Assembly (NCBI GenBank): GCA_964429575.1
Contig: CAYSCX010000003.1
Span: 1-64,000, forward strand
DNA from: CAYSCX01 sp964429575
Lineage (GTDB): Bacteria > Desulfobacterota > Binatia > Binatales > Binataceae
DNA length: 64,000 bases
Direction of reading: 5' to 3'
Shown here: piece by piece, positions 36,501-45,197 of the stretch
How the letters are laid out: every line of letters starts with the position of its first letter
Numbering within the stretch: the first letter of the stretch is position 1
Position numbers and translations under genes: made by a program
Notes under the pieces: generated by a model
The model's database searches: none
The model's input: the letters and a program-made list of their open reading frames with translations, nothing else
What the model was told of the DNA's origin: nothing

Positions 36501-36806
36501 GCGCTGGCGGCGGAGCGGATTTTGGGCGAACCGGTGCGGACCGGCCGGCTCTATTACTGCACTGCCGCCGGAGGCTACGAGGAGCGCATCGTCGAGATTG
36601 ATGAGCGCACGCGCGCGTCGGTGAGTGCGCTGGTGACGACTATCGGCGCGTCACTGGCGACGGGATTTCTTCCGGCTGCGCCGCGCGAGGGCGAATGCGA
36701 CTGGTGTGACTACCGGCGCGTGTGCGGGCCGTACGAAGAACAGCGCTCGCAAATCAAACCGGCGCAGCGTCTGGCGGCGCTGACACGGCTGCGTGCGATG
36801 CGATGA
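33534..36806 (+). CDS. addB: AddB-like ATP-dependent nuclease subunit
   Basis: Protein of 1090 aa. The N-terminal helicase-like region lacks a usable Walker A motif, as in AddB. The C-terminal nuclease has the PD-(D/E)xK elements RGSIDLVE and TDHKTGR (about 942-966). Four Cys at about 799 (FAACPYRFF), 1055, 1058 and 1064 (CDWCDYRRVC) match the iron-sulfur staple of AddB nucleases. With AddA it resects double-strand breaks for RecA loading. ATG 33534. Its stop overlaps the addA start (ATGA at 36803-36806). Confidence 0.88.
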   Translation: MGGASKIVVSPRAADRIDAASAWLAALKPAAEALVIAASRDAADDVVRVLAANRGALAGVHRLSLARLAGLLAAEQLAASGLAPATGLAVEAIAARAVHHLAPTGALAHFAPVLDRPGFAGALARTIMEVRLNRIAPADLSALDGGGAAIALLLGQFEAELADARLADRTAILDAARLAIAADPAPQFAALPTVLLDVGIEGTVERDFIAALGARSPDLFATVPAGDERTLGLLEDALGVRGVWADQWAETTLFAPGSLATLTRHLFAESAPAERGLDESVTMTSAPGEMHECVEIARRIVTEARRGVAFDRMAVLLHDAVRYSPYLKEALARAGVPAYFVRATESPEPGGRALLALLACKGENYSARRFAEYLSLAQLPDRACGRGFGDAPPPDADYRAASLAPDLELPPARPETDPASDDPLPIIEGSVRAPWRWEQLIVDAAVIGGAERWRRRIDGLEHELRRRRNELDDDDAHARAIDRQLIDLAHLKAVAVEQIGALESLPDQASWGGWLEHLRALVAVAIRDEGPVLAALAELEPMAPVGPVSLDEVRLVLAERLGRLDAPPSRRRYGAVFVAPPHLIRGMSFDVVLVPGLAERVFPRKHVEDPILPDSARARLSPHLARQENRVASERLALRLAAGAARERVVFSYPRVDLDQGRPRVPSFYALEILRAAEGRLPGFDELSRRAAGEQVMRLGWPAPADPSDAIDNAEFDLSVLDRLIDADPDTTTGAAHYLLNVNPHLARALRVRARRWLRRWTPADGLVDPSDATLAVLARHQLAARSFSPTALQHFAACPYRFFLQAINRLEPREEVEAIDVLDPLTRGALFHEIQFEILTRLRNTNLLPVSPENLGLALAILDETVDNVAARWRDDLAPAIERVWRDGIDEIRADLREWLRRASCDSEHWTPERFELAFGLGGRTQADPASTPEPAALDCGLRLRGSIDLVERDAAGKLRATDHKTGRVRAEKDFVIGGGATLQPALYALAAERILGEPVRTGRLYYCTAAGGYEERIVEIDERTRASVSALVTTIGASLATGFLPAAPREGECDWCDYRRVCGPYEEQRSQIKPAQRLAALTRLRAMR

Positions 36807-39800
36807 AGCTCGCCGATCAGCGGGTCCGCGACCGAATCCGCGACGACCTGGATACGACGCTGATCATCGAGGCGGCGGCGGGCACCGGCAAAACCACCGC
36901 ACTGGTTGACCGTCTGGTCGCGGTGCTGGCGTCGGGGCGCGCGGAGCTGGCGCGGATCGCCGCTGTCACGTTTACCGAAAAGGCTGCTGGCGAGCTGAAG
37001 CTGCGGCTTCGCGCCGCGATCGAGAGTGGGCGACACGATGGCGCGCTCGATGCGGAGTCACGCGCGCGGCTCACCGCATCGTTGCCGCAACTCGAAGAAG
37101 CGCGCATCGGAACGATCCATTCGTTCTGCGCGGACCTGCTTCGGGAGCGGCCGGTGGAGGCTCAGGTCGATCCACAGTTTGAAGTTGCGCCCGAGGATGC
37201 CGCGCGCGGGCTCTTCGAGCAGGCGTTCGGGCGCTGGTTTGAGCAGGCGCTGGGATCGCCGGGCGAAGGGATGCGCCGGCTGCTGCGGCGGCGCGACTTT
37301 GCCAATCGCGAAGGGCCGCGCGGGATCGCGCGGCGCGCGGCGGAAGAATTGGTGGCGTGGCGCGATTTCGACGCGCCCTGGCGTCCGGCGCCGCTGGAAC
37401 GCGAGCGGCTGATCGACGAGTTGGCCGATGAAATCTGTGCGCTCGGCGAACTCGGACGATCTTACGGCGGTGACGATTACCTCGCTGCTTCGCTGATCCG
37501 CATTGCGACGCCTGTCATCGAGGCGACGCGGCTCGAGTCGGTCCGCGGCCGCGACTACGACGCGCTCGAAGCGGTGCTGTTCGGACTCGCGCGCGGGACT
37601 CATTGGAACTGGCGCGGATACGTGGCGGAGCTCGCGGGGGTCCCGCGCGAGCAGGTGATCGCGCGCCGCGACGCACTGCGCGCGCGGATCCTCGCGTTCC
37701 GCGACGCCGCCGGCGCAAGTCTCGCACCGCTGCTTCGCGAAGAGCTGCGGCCAGTCATCGACTACTACGACGAACTCAAGCGCCGCGCGGGGAAGCTCGA
37801 TTTCCTCGACCTGCTGCTGATCGCGCGGGGCTTGGTGCGTGACCACGCCGGCGTGCGGGCGGATTTGCAGCGCCGCTTCGAGCGAGTCTTCATCGACGAA
37901 TTCCAGGACACCGACCCGTTGCAGGCAGAGATTCTCGTTCTGCTCGCGGCGGATAATCCGGCAGAGCCGGACTGGCTGCGCGTTCGGCCGGTGCCGGGCA
38001 AACTTTTCATAGTCGGCGATCCGAAGCAGTCGATTTACCGGTTCCGCCGCGCCGATGTTGCGCTCTACCAGACGGTGAAGCAGCGACTCACCGAATGCGG
38101 CGCCGCGGTCGAGCATCTGACAGTGAGCTTTCGTGCGACGCCGGCGCTTCAGGAGATGGTCAACGCCGCGTTTGCGCCGCAAATGCCGGCGGACACAGCG
38201 ACGCAGGCTGCGTACGTGCCGCTCGCGCCGTTTCGGGAGGAACAGCCGGGCCAGCCGCCGGTGGTGGTGCTGCCGGTGCCGCAGCCGTACAGCGATTACG
38301 GGCGGGTGACGGGGTGGTCAATCGAGTCGTCGCTGCCCGATGCGATCGCAGCAATGATCCGTTGGCTGGTGGATCAAAGTGGCTGGACGGTGACCGAGCG
38401 CGAAGCGCCCGAGCAGCGCGTGCCGATTCGTCCGCGCCACATCTGCGTGCTGTTTCGGAGGCTCACATCGTTTGGGCGCGACGTGACGCGACCATACTTG
38501 CGCGCACTCGAGGCGCGCCACATCGCGCACGTGCTGGTTCGCGGTGGTTCGTTCAAGGAGCGAGAAGAGATTGAGGCGTTGCGCAATGTGCTGGGCGCGA
38601 TCGATAGGCCCGATGACGAACTGTTGGTGTTCGCATCGTTGCGCGGGCCGTTTTTCGCGCTGCTCGACGATCAACTGCTGGAGTTTCGCGAGCGGGTGGG
38701 AAGCCTTCATCCGTTTCGCAAGCTTGCCGACGGTCTGTGCGCTCATCTCAGTGAGGTCGGCGAGGCGCTCGGCGTCCTGCGCGAACTGACGCGCGGCCGG
38801 AACCGCCGGCCAATCGCCGACACCATCGCGCGACTGCTTGCGGCGACGCGTGCGCACGCAGGCGTGGTGATTCGCCCGACCGGAGAGCAGGCGCTCGCGA
38901 ACATTATGCGGCTTGCGAATCATGCGCGGCGCTACGAAGCGCGCTCGGGCGCGACGTCGTTTCGCGGATTCGTGGAGGAACTCGAAGAGCGGGCGGAGCG
39001 CGATGAGCCCGGCGAAGTGCCGATAGTCGAGGAGGGCACCGAGGGCGTTCGCATCATGACGGTGCATCGCGCCAAGGGGCTCGAGTTCCCAGTGGTCGTG
39101 CTCGCCGACATCACTTGCAATGAGACCGCCGAGGAGCCGTCGCGGTACGTGGATCCGGCGACGCGACTGTGCGCGCTGCGGCTTGCGGGATGCGCGCCGG
39201 GTGAACTGCATGACCACGCCGAAGAGGAGAAACGGCGCGACGTCGAGGAGGCGGTGCGGGTTCTGTATGTGGCTGCCACGCGCGCGCGCGACCTGCTGGT
39301 GGTACCGGCGGCCGGTGACCAGGAGTGGGACGGCTGGGTCGCAAAGCTCCACCCCGCGCTTTATCCTGACGACAAGAATCGCCGCGCGCCGCTCACGCGC
39401 CAGCCCGACGGGTGTCCGGAGTTCGGCGATGACACCTCGCTGACTGCGACGCGGCCGCCGCGCGCGCCCGCAAAGTTCAAGGCAGTAGCACCGGGACTAC
39501 ACGTGCCGCGCGCCGGCAATCACCGGGTGGTTTGGTGGGATCCGTCGCGGCTTATCCTCGACGTGCGCGAGGCGATGGGCTTGCGCCAACTGAAGCTGCT
39601 TCAGGAGGACGAGTCGCACCGCGTTTCCGACCGCGGCATCAGGATGCATGAGCAATGGCGCGCGCTGCGCGACGCGACGATTGAGAGAGCTTCGGCACCG
39701 ATGATGAAGGTCGCGACCGCGACCGAAATGGCGGCCGCAGCTCCCGACGCCGAGGGCGCGCTGGGGGCTGCAATTCGCATCGAGGAAGTTTCGCGCGACC

Positions 39801-40252
39801 CGTCGCGGCCGCATGGCGCGCGTTTCGGGACGCTGGTCCACTGGACGTTGCTGCGCACGCCGTTTGGCGCAGACCGCGCGCGCATCGAACAAATCGTTCG
39901 CTCCATGGCGCGCATGCTCGCTGCAACCGGCGAGGAAATCGCAGCGGCGGTCGCAGCCGTAGCGAATGCGCTTGGTTCGCCGCTGCTGGCCCGCGCGGCT
40001 TCTGCCGCCGAGTGCCGGCGTGAGTGTTCGCTGCTTGCGATACTCGACGACGGGACGATTCTGGAAGGAATCGCGGATCTCGCATTTCAGGAGCGCAACG
40101 GCGGCGCGGCGCACTGGACGGTGGTTGATTTCAAGACCGATCTCGATCTTGCGCCGCGTCTTGCGGAGTACCGTGCGCAGGTCGCCCTGTACGTGCGGGC
40201 GCTGGGGCAGGCGACCGGTGCGCCGACAGACGGAACGCTGTTGTGGATCTGA
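36803..40252 (+). CDS. addA: AddA-like helicase-nuclease
   Basis: UvrD-family helicase with a fused nuclease, 1149 aa. Walker A AAAGTGKTTALVDR (about 25-38), VTFTEKAAGELKLR (Ia), FIDEFQDTDPLQ (II), VGDPKQSIYRFRRAD (III), MTVHRAKGLEFPVV (V) and VLYVAATRARDLLV (VI) are all intact. The C-terminal PD-(D/E)xK nuclease shows GIADLAF and VVDFKTD (about 1109). Start ATG 36803 is coupled to addB. The pair forms the end-resection complex of recombinational repair; recR, another recombination gene, lies far downstream. Confidence 0.93.
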   Translation: MKLADQRVRDRIRDDLDTTLIIEAAAGTGKTTALVDRLVAVLASGRAELARIAAVTFTEKAAGELKLRLRAAIESGRHDGALDAESRARLTASLPQLEEARIGTIHSFCADLLRERPVEAQVDPQFEVAPEDAARGLFEQAFGRWFEQALGSPGEGMRRLLRRRDFANREGPRGIARRAAEELVAWRDFDAPWRPAPLERERLIDELADEICALGELGRSYGGDDYLAASLIRIATPVIEATRLESVRGRDYDALEAVLFGLARGTHWNWRGYVAELAGVPREQVIARRDALRARILAFRDAAGASLAPLLREELRPVIDYYDELKRRAGKLDFLDLLLIARGLVRDHAGVRADLQRRFERVFIDEFQDTDPLQAEILVLLAADNPAEPDWLRVRPVPGKLFIVGDPKQSIYRFRRADVALYQTVKQRLTECGAAVEHLTVSFRATPALQEMVNAAFAPQMPADTATQAAYVPLAPFREEQPGQPPVVVLPVPQPYSDYGRVTGWSIESSLPDAIAAMIRWLVDQSGWTVTEREAPEQRVPIRPRHICVLFRRLTSFGRDVTRPYLRALEARHIAHVLVRGGSFKEREEIEALRNVLGAIDRPDDELLVFASLRGPFFALLDDQLLEFRERVGSLHPFRKLADGLCAHLSEVGEALGVLRELTRGRNRRPIADTIARLLAATRAHAGVVIRPTGEQALANIMRLANHARRYEARSGATSFRGFVEELEERAERDEPGEVPIVEEGTEGVRIMTVHRAKGLEFPVVVLADITCNETAEEPSRYVDPATRLCALRLAGCAPGELHDHAEEEKRRDVEEAVRVLYVAATRARDLLVVPAAGDQEWDGWVAKLHPALYPDDKNRRAPLTRQPDGCPEFGDDTSLTATRPPRAPAKFKAVAPGLHVPRAGNHRVVWWDPSRLILDVREAMGLRQLKLLQEDESHRVSDRGIRMHEQWRALRDATIERASAPMMKVATATEMAAAAPDAEGALGAAIRIEEVSRDPSRPHGARFGTLVHWTLLRTPFGADRARIEQIVRSMARMLAATGEEIAAAVAAVANALGSPLLARAASAAECRRECSLLAILDDGTILEGIADLAFQERNGGAAHWTVVDFKTDLDLAPRLAEYRAQVALYVRALGQATGAPTDGTLLWI

Positions 40253-40332
40253 TGGGCCGGCGCGCGGCGGTAAATGTCCGATTTGATCCGGCGAGCGCGG
40301 GCGCTACGATACAACGAAAGAGAGGATTCGCA

Positions 40333-41439
40333 ATGGCGGGAAAGCCGATCGATATCATTTACGGCGAACGGACGATCAAGGGCGTCGATGCCCAGGCGCG
40401 CAACGGCGGCCTGTGGCTCAACGCGCACGACCTCGAGCGCACGAGCGGGTTCGAGTTTCGTCCGCAGGGATTCTGCCGCGGCGAGACTTGCGTGCCGGTT
40501 CCGCCGGCGCGGCAAGGCGAATTCGTCTCAGCGGGGCGATACAATCTCGCTGCACTAGCAGGACTGCTCGGACAACCGGTCGTATCCGACGAGGAGCACG
40601 CTGCGTGGTGCGTCGGAGAGGCCGCGAGCGAGCGCAAGCGTAAACTCCGGACGCTCGATGCGCCCGACTTCACGCTGCCCGACCTCGACGGCCGCATGCA
40701 TTCCCTTTCCGAGCATCGCGGCAAGAAGGTGCTGCTGGTGTCATGGGCGTCCTGGTGAGGATGCCGCATGGACCTGCCCGTGTGGCAGGCGCTCTACCAG
40801 GAACTCGGAGCGAAAGGATTCGTTCCGATCGCGGTGGCGTTCGACAGCGGTGGTAACGAATCCGCGAAGCCGTGGATCGACGCCGCGAAGCCGACCTACC
40901 CGTGTCTCATCGACCGCCGTCACGTCGTTGCCGAGCTGTATGACATGGTGAACGTTCCGAACGCGGTGTGGATCGATGAGCGCGGCAAGATCGTACGCCC
41001 GAGCGAACCGGCCGGCGTGACCGACGCATTTCGCAAGATGGATCGCACGAACTTTTCGATTCCGCCCGACGCGCTCAGGGAGCTGCAGACGAAACGTGGA
41101 GCGTATCTGAACGCTCTGCGCGACTGGGTTACCAACGGCTCCCAGAGCAAATACGCGCTGTCCGAGGCCGAGGTGCTCCGCAGGATGCACACGCCCAGCG
41201 ACGATCACGTGCGCGCGGCCGCCAACTTCCGGCTGGGCGAGCATCTGTTTGAAAGCGGGCATCCCAAGTGCGCGCAGAAGTACTTTGAAGTCGCGCGCAA
41301 GCTCCGGCCTGAGAGCTGGAATTTCAAACGACGGGCGTGGGCGCTCGAGGAGCCGATGAAGGCGGGCGGGCCCGAATTCTGGTCCGCGGTGGATTCGCTC
41401 GGCGCGGGCCGTTACTACCCCGAGGTGGAGGACATTTAG
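40333..41439 (+). CDS. Thioredoxin-like (TlpA/ResA-type) selenoprotein with U-G-C active site
   Basis: Two same-frame ORFs (ending at 40758, resuming at 40759) form one 368-residue protein when the TGA at 40756-40758 is read as Sec (residue 142). An N-terminal domain of unknown type (1-110, four Cys, three of them at 49, 54 and 93) leads to a redoxin domain starting LDAPDFTLPDLDGRMHSL, then VLLVSWASW-U-GCRMDLPVW, where relatives carry Cys in WASWC. NVPNAVWIDERGKIV supplies the cis-Pro-like strand. Residues about 290-345 look like a TPR-type helical tail. There is no signal peptide, so it is likely a cytoplasmic thiol/selenol oxidoreductase or peroxidase. ATG 40333 has GAGAGGA upstream. A 6-bp hairpin follows the UGA, and selB and selD are in the window. 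Sequencing error or simple nonsense is the alternative. Confidence 0.9.
40773..40789 (+). promoter_or_regulatory. SECIS-like hairpin after the redoxin UGA
   Basis: CCTGCC-CGTGT-GGCAGG forms a perfect 6-bp stem with a 5-nt loop. The stem begins 14 nt after the UGA and the loop 20 nt after it, with G at the second loop position, all within bacterial SECIS limits. The same bases encode LPVWQA, so it is a coding-region element. Confidence 0.7.
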
Positions 41440-41468
41440 CGGCGCGCCGCGCTGCCGCTCGCAACCGA

Positions 41469-42362
41469 GTGAACGATCCTCTTCTCGTGGTCGGGTACGG
41501 CTCGCTGCTAAGCGGCTTCGGCCTGCTCGCCGAACGCCGCGGCGGACGGAGCCGGCTGGTTGCGCGCGACGCCGCGCGCGTCACGCTGCGCAACGCCCGT
41601 CGCGGACTTGCCAAGCCGTCGAGCCACGGCCCCTACCTGGCGATGGACATCGAACCGATCGATCGTGCTGCACCGATCGTGGCGCACGTTGAGTCGGACG
41701 GCGGCGGCATCGGCGCACTGGTACTCGAATTTGATCGCAACTGGGCGCGGTTGATCGCGCAGCGCGAAGAATACGGCGCGGATGCTTTCGAGCGTCTGAT
41801 TACGCTGGCCGACAGCGCGCGCGTTCCACTAGGGGAGTATCTACTCAGGGTCGCGGAACGTACGCGTTTCGACCTACTTGCTTATCGCGTCGCGCTGCGC
41901 GAGCTACTCGGCTATACGTCGCCGGGTTACGTTTTTCATCCGGCGCCCGTCGATGATGGGCGCATCGCGATTATCGCGATTGGTTCTGGCTTCGATGGCT
42001 CGGGCGACGCTACGATCAAATCGCGGCGTCAGGAATTAGGCATGGACCGGCTGCTGGGACTCACGGAAGCACTTTCGCACGCGCGGCTGGAACTCGAGCC
42101 CGAAGGTCAAGTGGGCTACTTCGTTGAGTGTCTGCTTGGCGGAATGCACGGTATCGCTGTGAACGATCTCATCGACGGTCTCGACGCGGCGGCTCCGGTT
42201 TCGCGCGAACTGGCCGCACAACTCGCCGCGGCGGCGCCGCATGAGTCCGCGCGGTTTCTCGCGGCGACGTCGATGGATGAGCCACGCTACCGCGCGCGCT
42301 TTACGGGAATCGTCGAGCCTGCGCTTGCCGACCTGCTCGGTCACGCGCGAGGTGCGACGTGA
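41469..42362 (+). CDS. Gamma-glutamylcyclotransferase-like fold protein
   Basis: Protein of 297 aa. LLVVGYGSLLSGFGL at the N-terminus is the substrate-loop signature of the GGCT/AIG2 fold. GALVLEFD and a Glu-containing REEYGADAF follow. The C-terminal 130 residues are an extra helical region not found in minimal GGCT proteins. The start is GTG 41469, 29 nt after the selenoprotein stop; the upstream in-frame region overlaps the selenoprotein and is rejected. The stop overlaps the next start (GTGA). A glutathione-related role next to a redox selenoprotein is attractive but unproven. Confidence 0.72.
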   Translation: MNDPLLVVGYGSLLSGFGLLAERRGGRSRLVARDAARVTLRNARRGLAKPSSHGPYLAMDIEPIDRAAPIVAHVESDGGGIGALVLEFDRNWARLIAQREEYGADAFERLITLADSARVPLGEYLLRVAERTRFDLLAYRVALRELLGYTSPGYVFHPAPVDDGRIAIIAIGSGFDGSGDATIKSRRQELGMDRLLGLTEALSHARLELEPEGQVGYFVECLLGGMHGIAVNDLIDGLDAAAPVSRELAAQLAAAAPHESARFLAATSMDEPRYRARFTGIVEPALADLLGHARGAT

Positions 42363-42859
42363 ACGACGGCTCTTTTTCAATTACGGTCGCCAAGGAGAAC
42401 CTGAAGTTCTCCGCCGCGCACTTCATCGCGTATCCCGGATTTCGCGAACCGCTGCACGGCCACAACTACCAGGTCGGCGTTCACGTCGATGGCAACCTCG
42501 CGAGCACGGGCTATGTGATCGACTTCGGACTGATCAAGCAGTTAACGAAACAGATTGTCGATCGGCTCGACGAGCATACGATCATTCCCGCGCGCAGCGA
42601 CTGTCTCAGCATCGACGGCCCGCGAGACGGCAAGGTGCGCATCATCTACGAGGGCGACGAGTTTGTGCTGCCCGAGCGCGACGTGTGCCTGCTTCCGATC
42701 GTTCACAGCTCCGCCGAAGAACTCGCGCGCTACATCTGGTCGGAACTCGAGACCGCACTGCGCGGACGCGACGCGCTGGGCGGCGTGGACTCGATGGAAG
42801 TGTCGGTAGCCGAAGGTCCCGGCCAAGCCGCAATCTATCGTGCGGCAGTGCGGGGATGA
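42359..42859 (+). CDS. 6-pyruvoyl-tetrahydropterin synthase family protein (PTPS-III-like)
   Basis: Protein of 166 aa. The zinc-binding His residues are in SAAHF and LHGHNY, and DFGLIKQL and LDEHTIIP are family motifs. The residue that is catalytic Cys in QueD/PTPS is not present; the segment reads FREPLHGHNY, giving the ExxHGH form reported for PTPS-III, which can bypass FolB in folate synthesis. GTG 42359 overlaps the preceding stop. The assignment to folate rather than queuosine is inferred from this motif alone. Confidence 0.83.
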   Translation: MNDGSFSITVAKENLKFSAAHFIAYPGFREPLHGHNYQVGVHVDGNLASTGYVIDFGLIKQLTKQIVDRLDEHTIIPARSDCLSIDGPRDGKVRIIYEGDEFVLPERDVCLLPIVHSSAEELARYIWSELETALRGRDALGGVDSMEVSVAEGPGQAAIYRAAVRG

Positions 42860-43078
42860 GTCTTGGAGCCCGGCGCTGCACTGACAATTCAGATTCGCAT
42901 AGCAAAGCTATCATCGTCTTCAGTAGCCAGTTGTGAATCGTCACGATTGCTGACGCGCAAAATTGTCATCGAAAAGGTGACTCGATCGGCATAGCTCGCT
43001 TGTTACAATGATGACGCACGTGACAGAATTCGGGCCCTAGCGGTTCGTCGTTCGCGTTCAAAGGGGGATCGGAAAGGG
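42860..43078. promoter_or_regulatory. Promoter-like region upstream of the sigma-54 activator
   Basis: This 219-bp gap is clearly more AT-rich than the surrounding genes. It contains a small stem (ATAGCAAAGCTAT, about 42898-42910), TTGTCATCGAAAAGG around 42963, and TTGTTACAATGATG around 42999. A sigma-70-type promoter for the activator gene is likely here, but no unambiguous -35/-10 pair was fixed. Confidence 0.35.
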
Positions 43079-44116
43079 GTGGCTTCGGAAGTTAGGCGGA
43101 GCGAGGCTGAGCGCTCATTTGGCATCGAGCGCGCTCTCATCGGGGAGCATCCGACGATCGTGAAGCTGCGCGCGCTCATCGAGCGCGTCGCACCAACTGA
43201 TGTCACGGTTCTCATCACCGGCGAGAGCGGCAGCGGCAAGGAAATTGTCGCGCGTGCGATTCACAGCAGCTCCCCGCGACGCACGCGGACGTTTGTGCCG
43301 GTCAACTGCGCGGCGATTCCGCACGATCTTCTGGAATCGGAGATGTTCGGGCATGAGCGCGGAGCGTTCACCGGCGCCGCGGGAGCGCGTCATGGGCTTT
43401 TTTCGACTGCGGACGGCGGCACGATTTTTCTCGACGAAATCGGGGAGATGCCGCTTCCGTTGCAGGCGAAGCTGTTGCGAGTGCTGGAGGACGGCGTGGT
43501 GCGGCCGGTCGGCTCCGACCGGGCCGCAAGGGTCGATGCGCGGGTGATCGCGGCGAGCAACAACGACCTGGCGAGCGCGGTCAAGAAGCAGCTCTTCCGC
43601 GAGGACTTGTTTTACCGGCTTCAGGTCGTACCGATCGTCATTCCACCCCTGCGCGAGCGGCGCTCGGACATTCCACTGCTCATTGATTATTTTCTGGAGC
43701 GGCTTCGCACCCGTCCGGTCGCCCGCGACCTCAGCATCAGCCGCGACGCGATGGTGCATCTGTGGTCGTACGATTGGCCCGGCAACGTCCGCGAGCTTGA
43801 GAACATGGTGGAGCGCCTGGCGATCCTTTGCGACGGTGCAGTGATCGACACATCGATATTGCCGGCGAACCTGGTGTCGAACTTGCGGGTCGCCGAGCCC
43901 AGGATTCCGACCTCGCTCGCTGACGGCGGCGTCAACCTGAACATGCTGGTGCGCGAGCTCGAAGGGCGGCTCATCAATGACGCGCTCAAGCAGACCGGCG
44001 GCAACAAGCAGGCTGCCGCGCATCTGCTCGGCCTCAAGCGCACGACGTTTTCCGCAAAGCTGCGGCGTTGCGGTGTTATCGCGGCCGCGGCCGGCGACGG
44101 TCGCGGGGAGTCCTGA
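43079..44116 (+). CDS. Sigma-54-dependent transcriptional activator without receiver
   Basis: Protein of 345 aa: a very short N-terminus, a complete AAA+ domain (about 20-250) and a Fis-type HTH (about 285-335). Walker A is GESGSGKE, the sigma-54 loop is GAFTGA, Walker B is GTIFLDEIGE and the sensor region is PVGSDRAARVDARVIAAS. It lacks the receiver or GAF domain, so control must act in trans, perhaps through the stand-alone receiver protein encoded 17 nt downstream. Start GTG 43079 behind GGAAAGGGG. Confidence 0.92.
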   Translation: MASEVRRSEAERSFGIERALIGEHPTIVKLRALIERVAPTDVTVLITGESGSGKEIVARAIHSSSPRRTRTFVPVNCAAIPHDLLESEMFGHERGAFTGAAGARHGLFSTADGGTIFLDEIGEMPLPLQAKLLRVLEDGVVRPVGSDRAARVDARVIAASNNDLASAVKKQLFREDLFYRLQVVPIVIPPLRERRSDIPLLIDYFLERLRTRPVARDLSISRDAMVHLWSYDWPGNVRELENMVERLAILCDGAVIDTSILPANLVSNLRVAEPRIPTSLADGGVNLNMLVRELEGRLINDALKQTGGNKQAAAHLLGLKRTTFSAKLRRCGVIAAAAGDGRGES

Positions 44117-44133
44117 GGGAGCGGTAGCTCGGT

Positions 44134-44604
44134 ATGGATGCGAACCCAAGCAAGCGATCAGCGCAAATCATGATCGTCGATGACGATCCCGACACGGTGT
44201 CGATTCTCGCGCGGCATCTGGAGCGCGAAGGATTCGTCGCGATCGAGGCGGGTTCGGGTGCTCAATGCCTCAAGCTCGTCGAGCAAAACGAGGTGGACGT
44301 CATCCTGCTCGACCTGATGATGCCGGACATGGATGGATTCGAGGTGACGCGCGCGCTCAAGAACAGTCCCGAGACCGCGGAGATTCCAATCATCATGATC
44401 ACCGCGCGCGACGACATCGAGGCGCGTGCCGAGGGGATGCGGTTGGGCGTCAGCGATTTTCTGTCAAAGCCGGTGTTCCGGCGTCAGCTCGCAAATCGAA
44501 TACGCGCGCAGCTTCAAGTGAGCGAGACCGCGCGCAACACCGATGCGACCCTGCAGCGCCTCGATGGCGCTAATCCATCCGGCCGCAAGAAGAAGGCGGA
44601 GTAG
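44134..44604 (+). CDS. Single-domain response regulator
   Basis: Protein of 156 aa with one receiver domain (about 8-130): VDDDP acidic pocket, LLDLMMPDMDGFEVT with the phospho-acceptor Asp (about 59), MITARD and the SKP lysine. No output domain; the last 25 residues are basic. It directly follows the receiver-less sigma-54 activator, so the two may be the halves of an NtrC-like regulator working as separate proteins. Start ATG 44134. Confidence 0.92.
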   Translation: MDANPSKRSAQIMIVDDDPDTVSILARHLEREGFVAIEAGSGAQCLKLVEQNEVDVILLDLMMPDMDGFEVTRALKNSPETAEIPIIMITARDDIEARAEGMRLGVSDFLSKPVFRRQLANRIRAQLQVSETARNTDATLQRLDGANPSGRKKKAE

Positions 44605-44814
44605 CCGCGGTCGCCTTGGATCTTTCGCAGCCTGCCGAGAGATTGATTGGCGCGTCTGGTTGACGCTAGTGAGCCGGCGCATCGCGCCGGTGCAGTCCGC
44701 CGACCGCAGTGTGCCGACGGCGCCGTAGATTTGCGATCGCACGGCAGCTTCATCTACAGATAGGTCAACCGATCTCGCGCGTTACCTCGGCCAGACCGCA
44801 AGGAGGATCCACTG

Positions 44815-45180
44815 ATGAATGGTGAGACGACGACCCCGCAAAGCCGGGTGGTTGGAGCTCTGGCGTATCTGCTGTTCTTCGTCAGCGGCGTCGTGCTGCT
44901 TTACCTGGATCCGTACGACAAGGACCCGTACGTGCGATTTCACGCGCGCCAGTCGATCGGATTTTCGGCGGCATGGTTCGGCGTCAACGTCGTGTTGGGC
45001 GTGTTCGTCGCGATTCTTCCAGGAGGAGTCGGTGCGCTGTTCGGCATGGTGCAGTCGCTGGTGAACGTCGGGCTCGCAATTCTGTGGATCTTCCTGATGT
45101 ACAAGGCGTACACGGGGGAGAAGTACCGGATTCCGGAATTGGCGGATTTGATCGACAGCGTCGCGCCGCCGACGCCGTAG
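44815..45180 (+). CDS. DUF4870-type small membrane protein
   Basis: Protein of 121 aa with three hydrophobic helices (ALAYLLFFVSGVVLLYL, AAWFGVNVVLGVFVAIL, LVNVGLAILWIFLMY). The motif DPYDKDPYVRFHARQSI between helices one and two matches the VRFHAxQS signature of DUF4870/Tic20-like proteins. ATG 44815 follows AAGGAGG. The 210 bp between it and the receiver gene hold no recognised gene. Confidence 0.82.
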   Translation: MNGETTTPQSRVVGALAYLLFFVSGVVLLYLDPYDKDPYVRFHARQSIGFSAAWFGVNVVLGVFVAILPGGVGALFGMVQSLVNVGLAILWIFLMYKAYTGEKYRIPELADLIDSVAPPTP

Positions 45181-45197
45181 CCGGCGTGCGGCGCGAG

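Noticed and set aside
40243..40758. Free-standing 171-aa protein ending at 40758 and a separate 223-aa protein from 40768
   Set aside because: Both are halves of one redoxin in the same frame; the TGA between them fits a Sec codon with a downstream hairpin.
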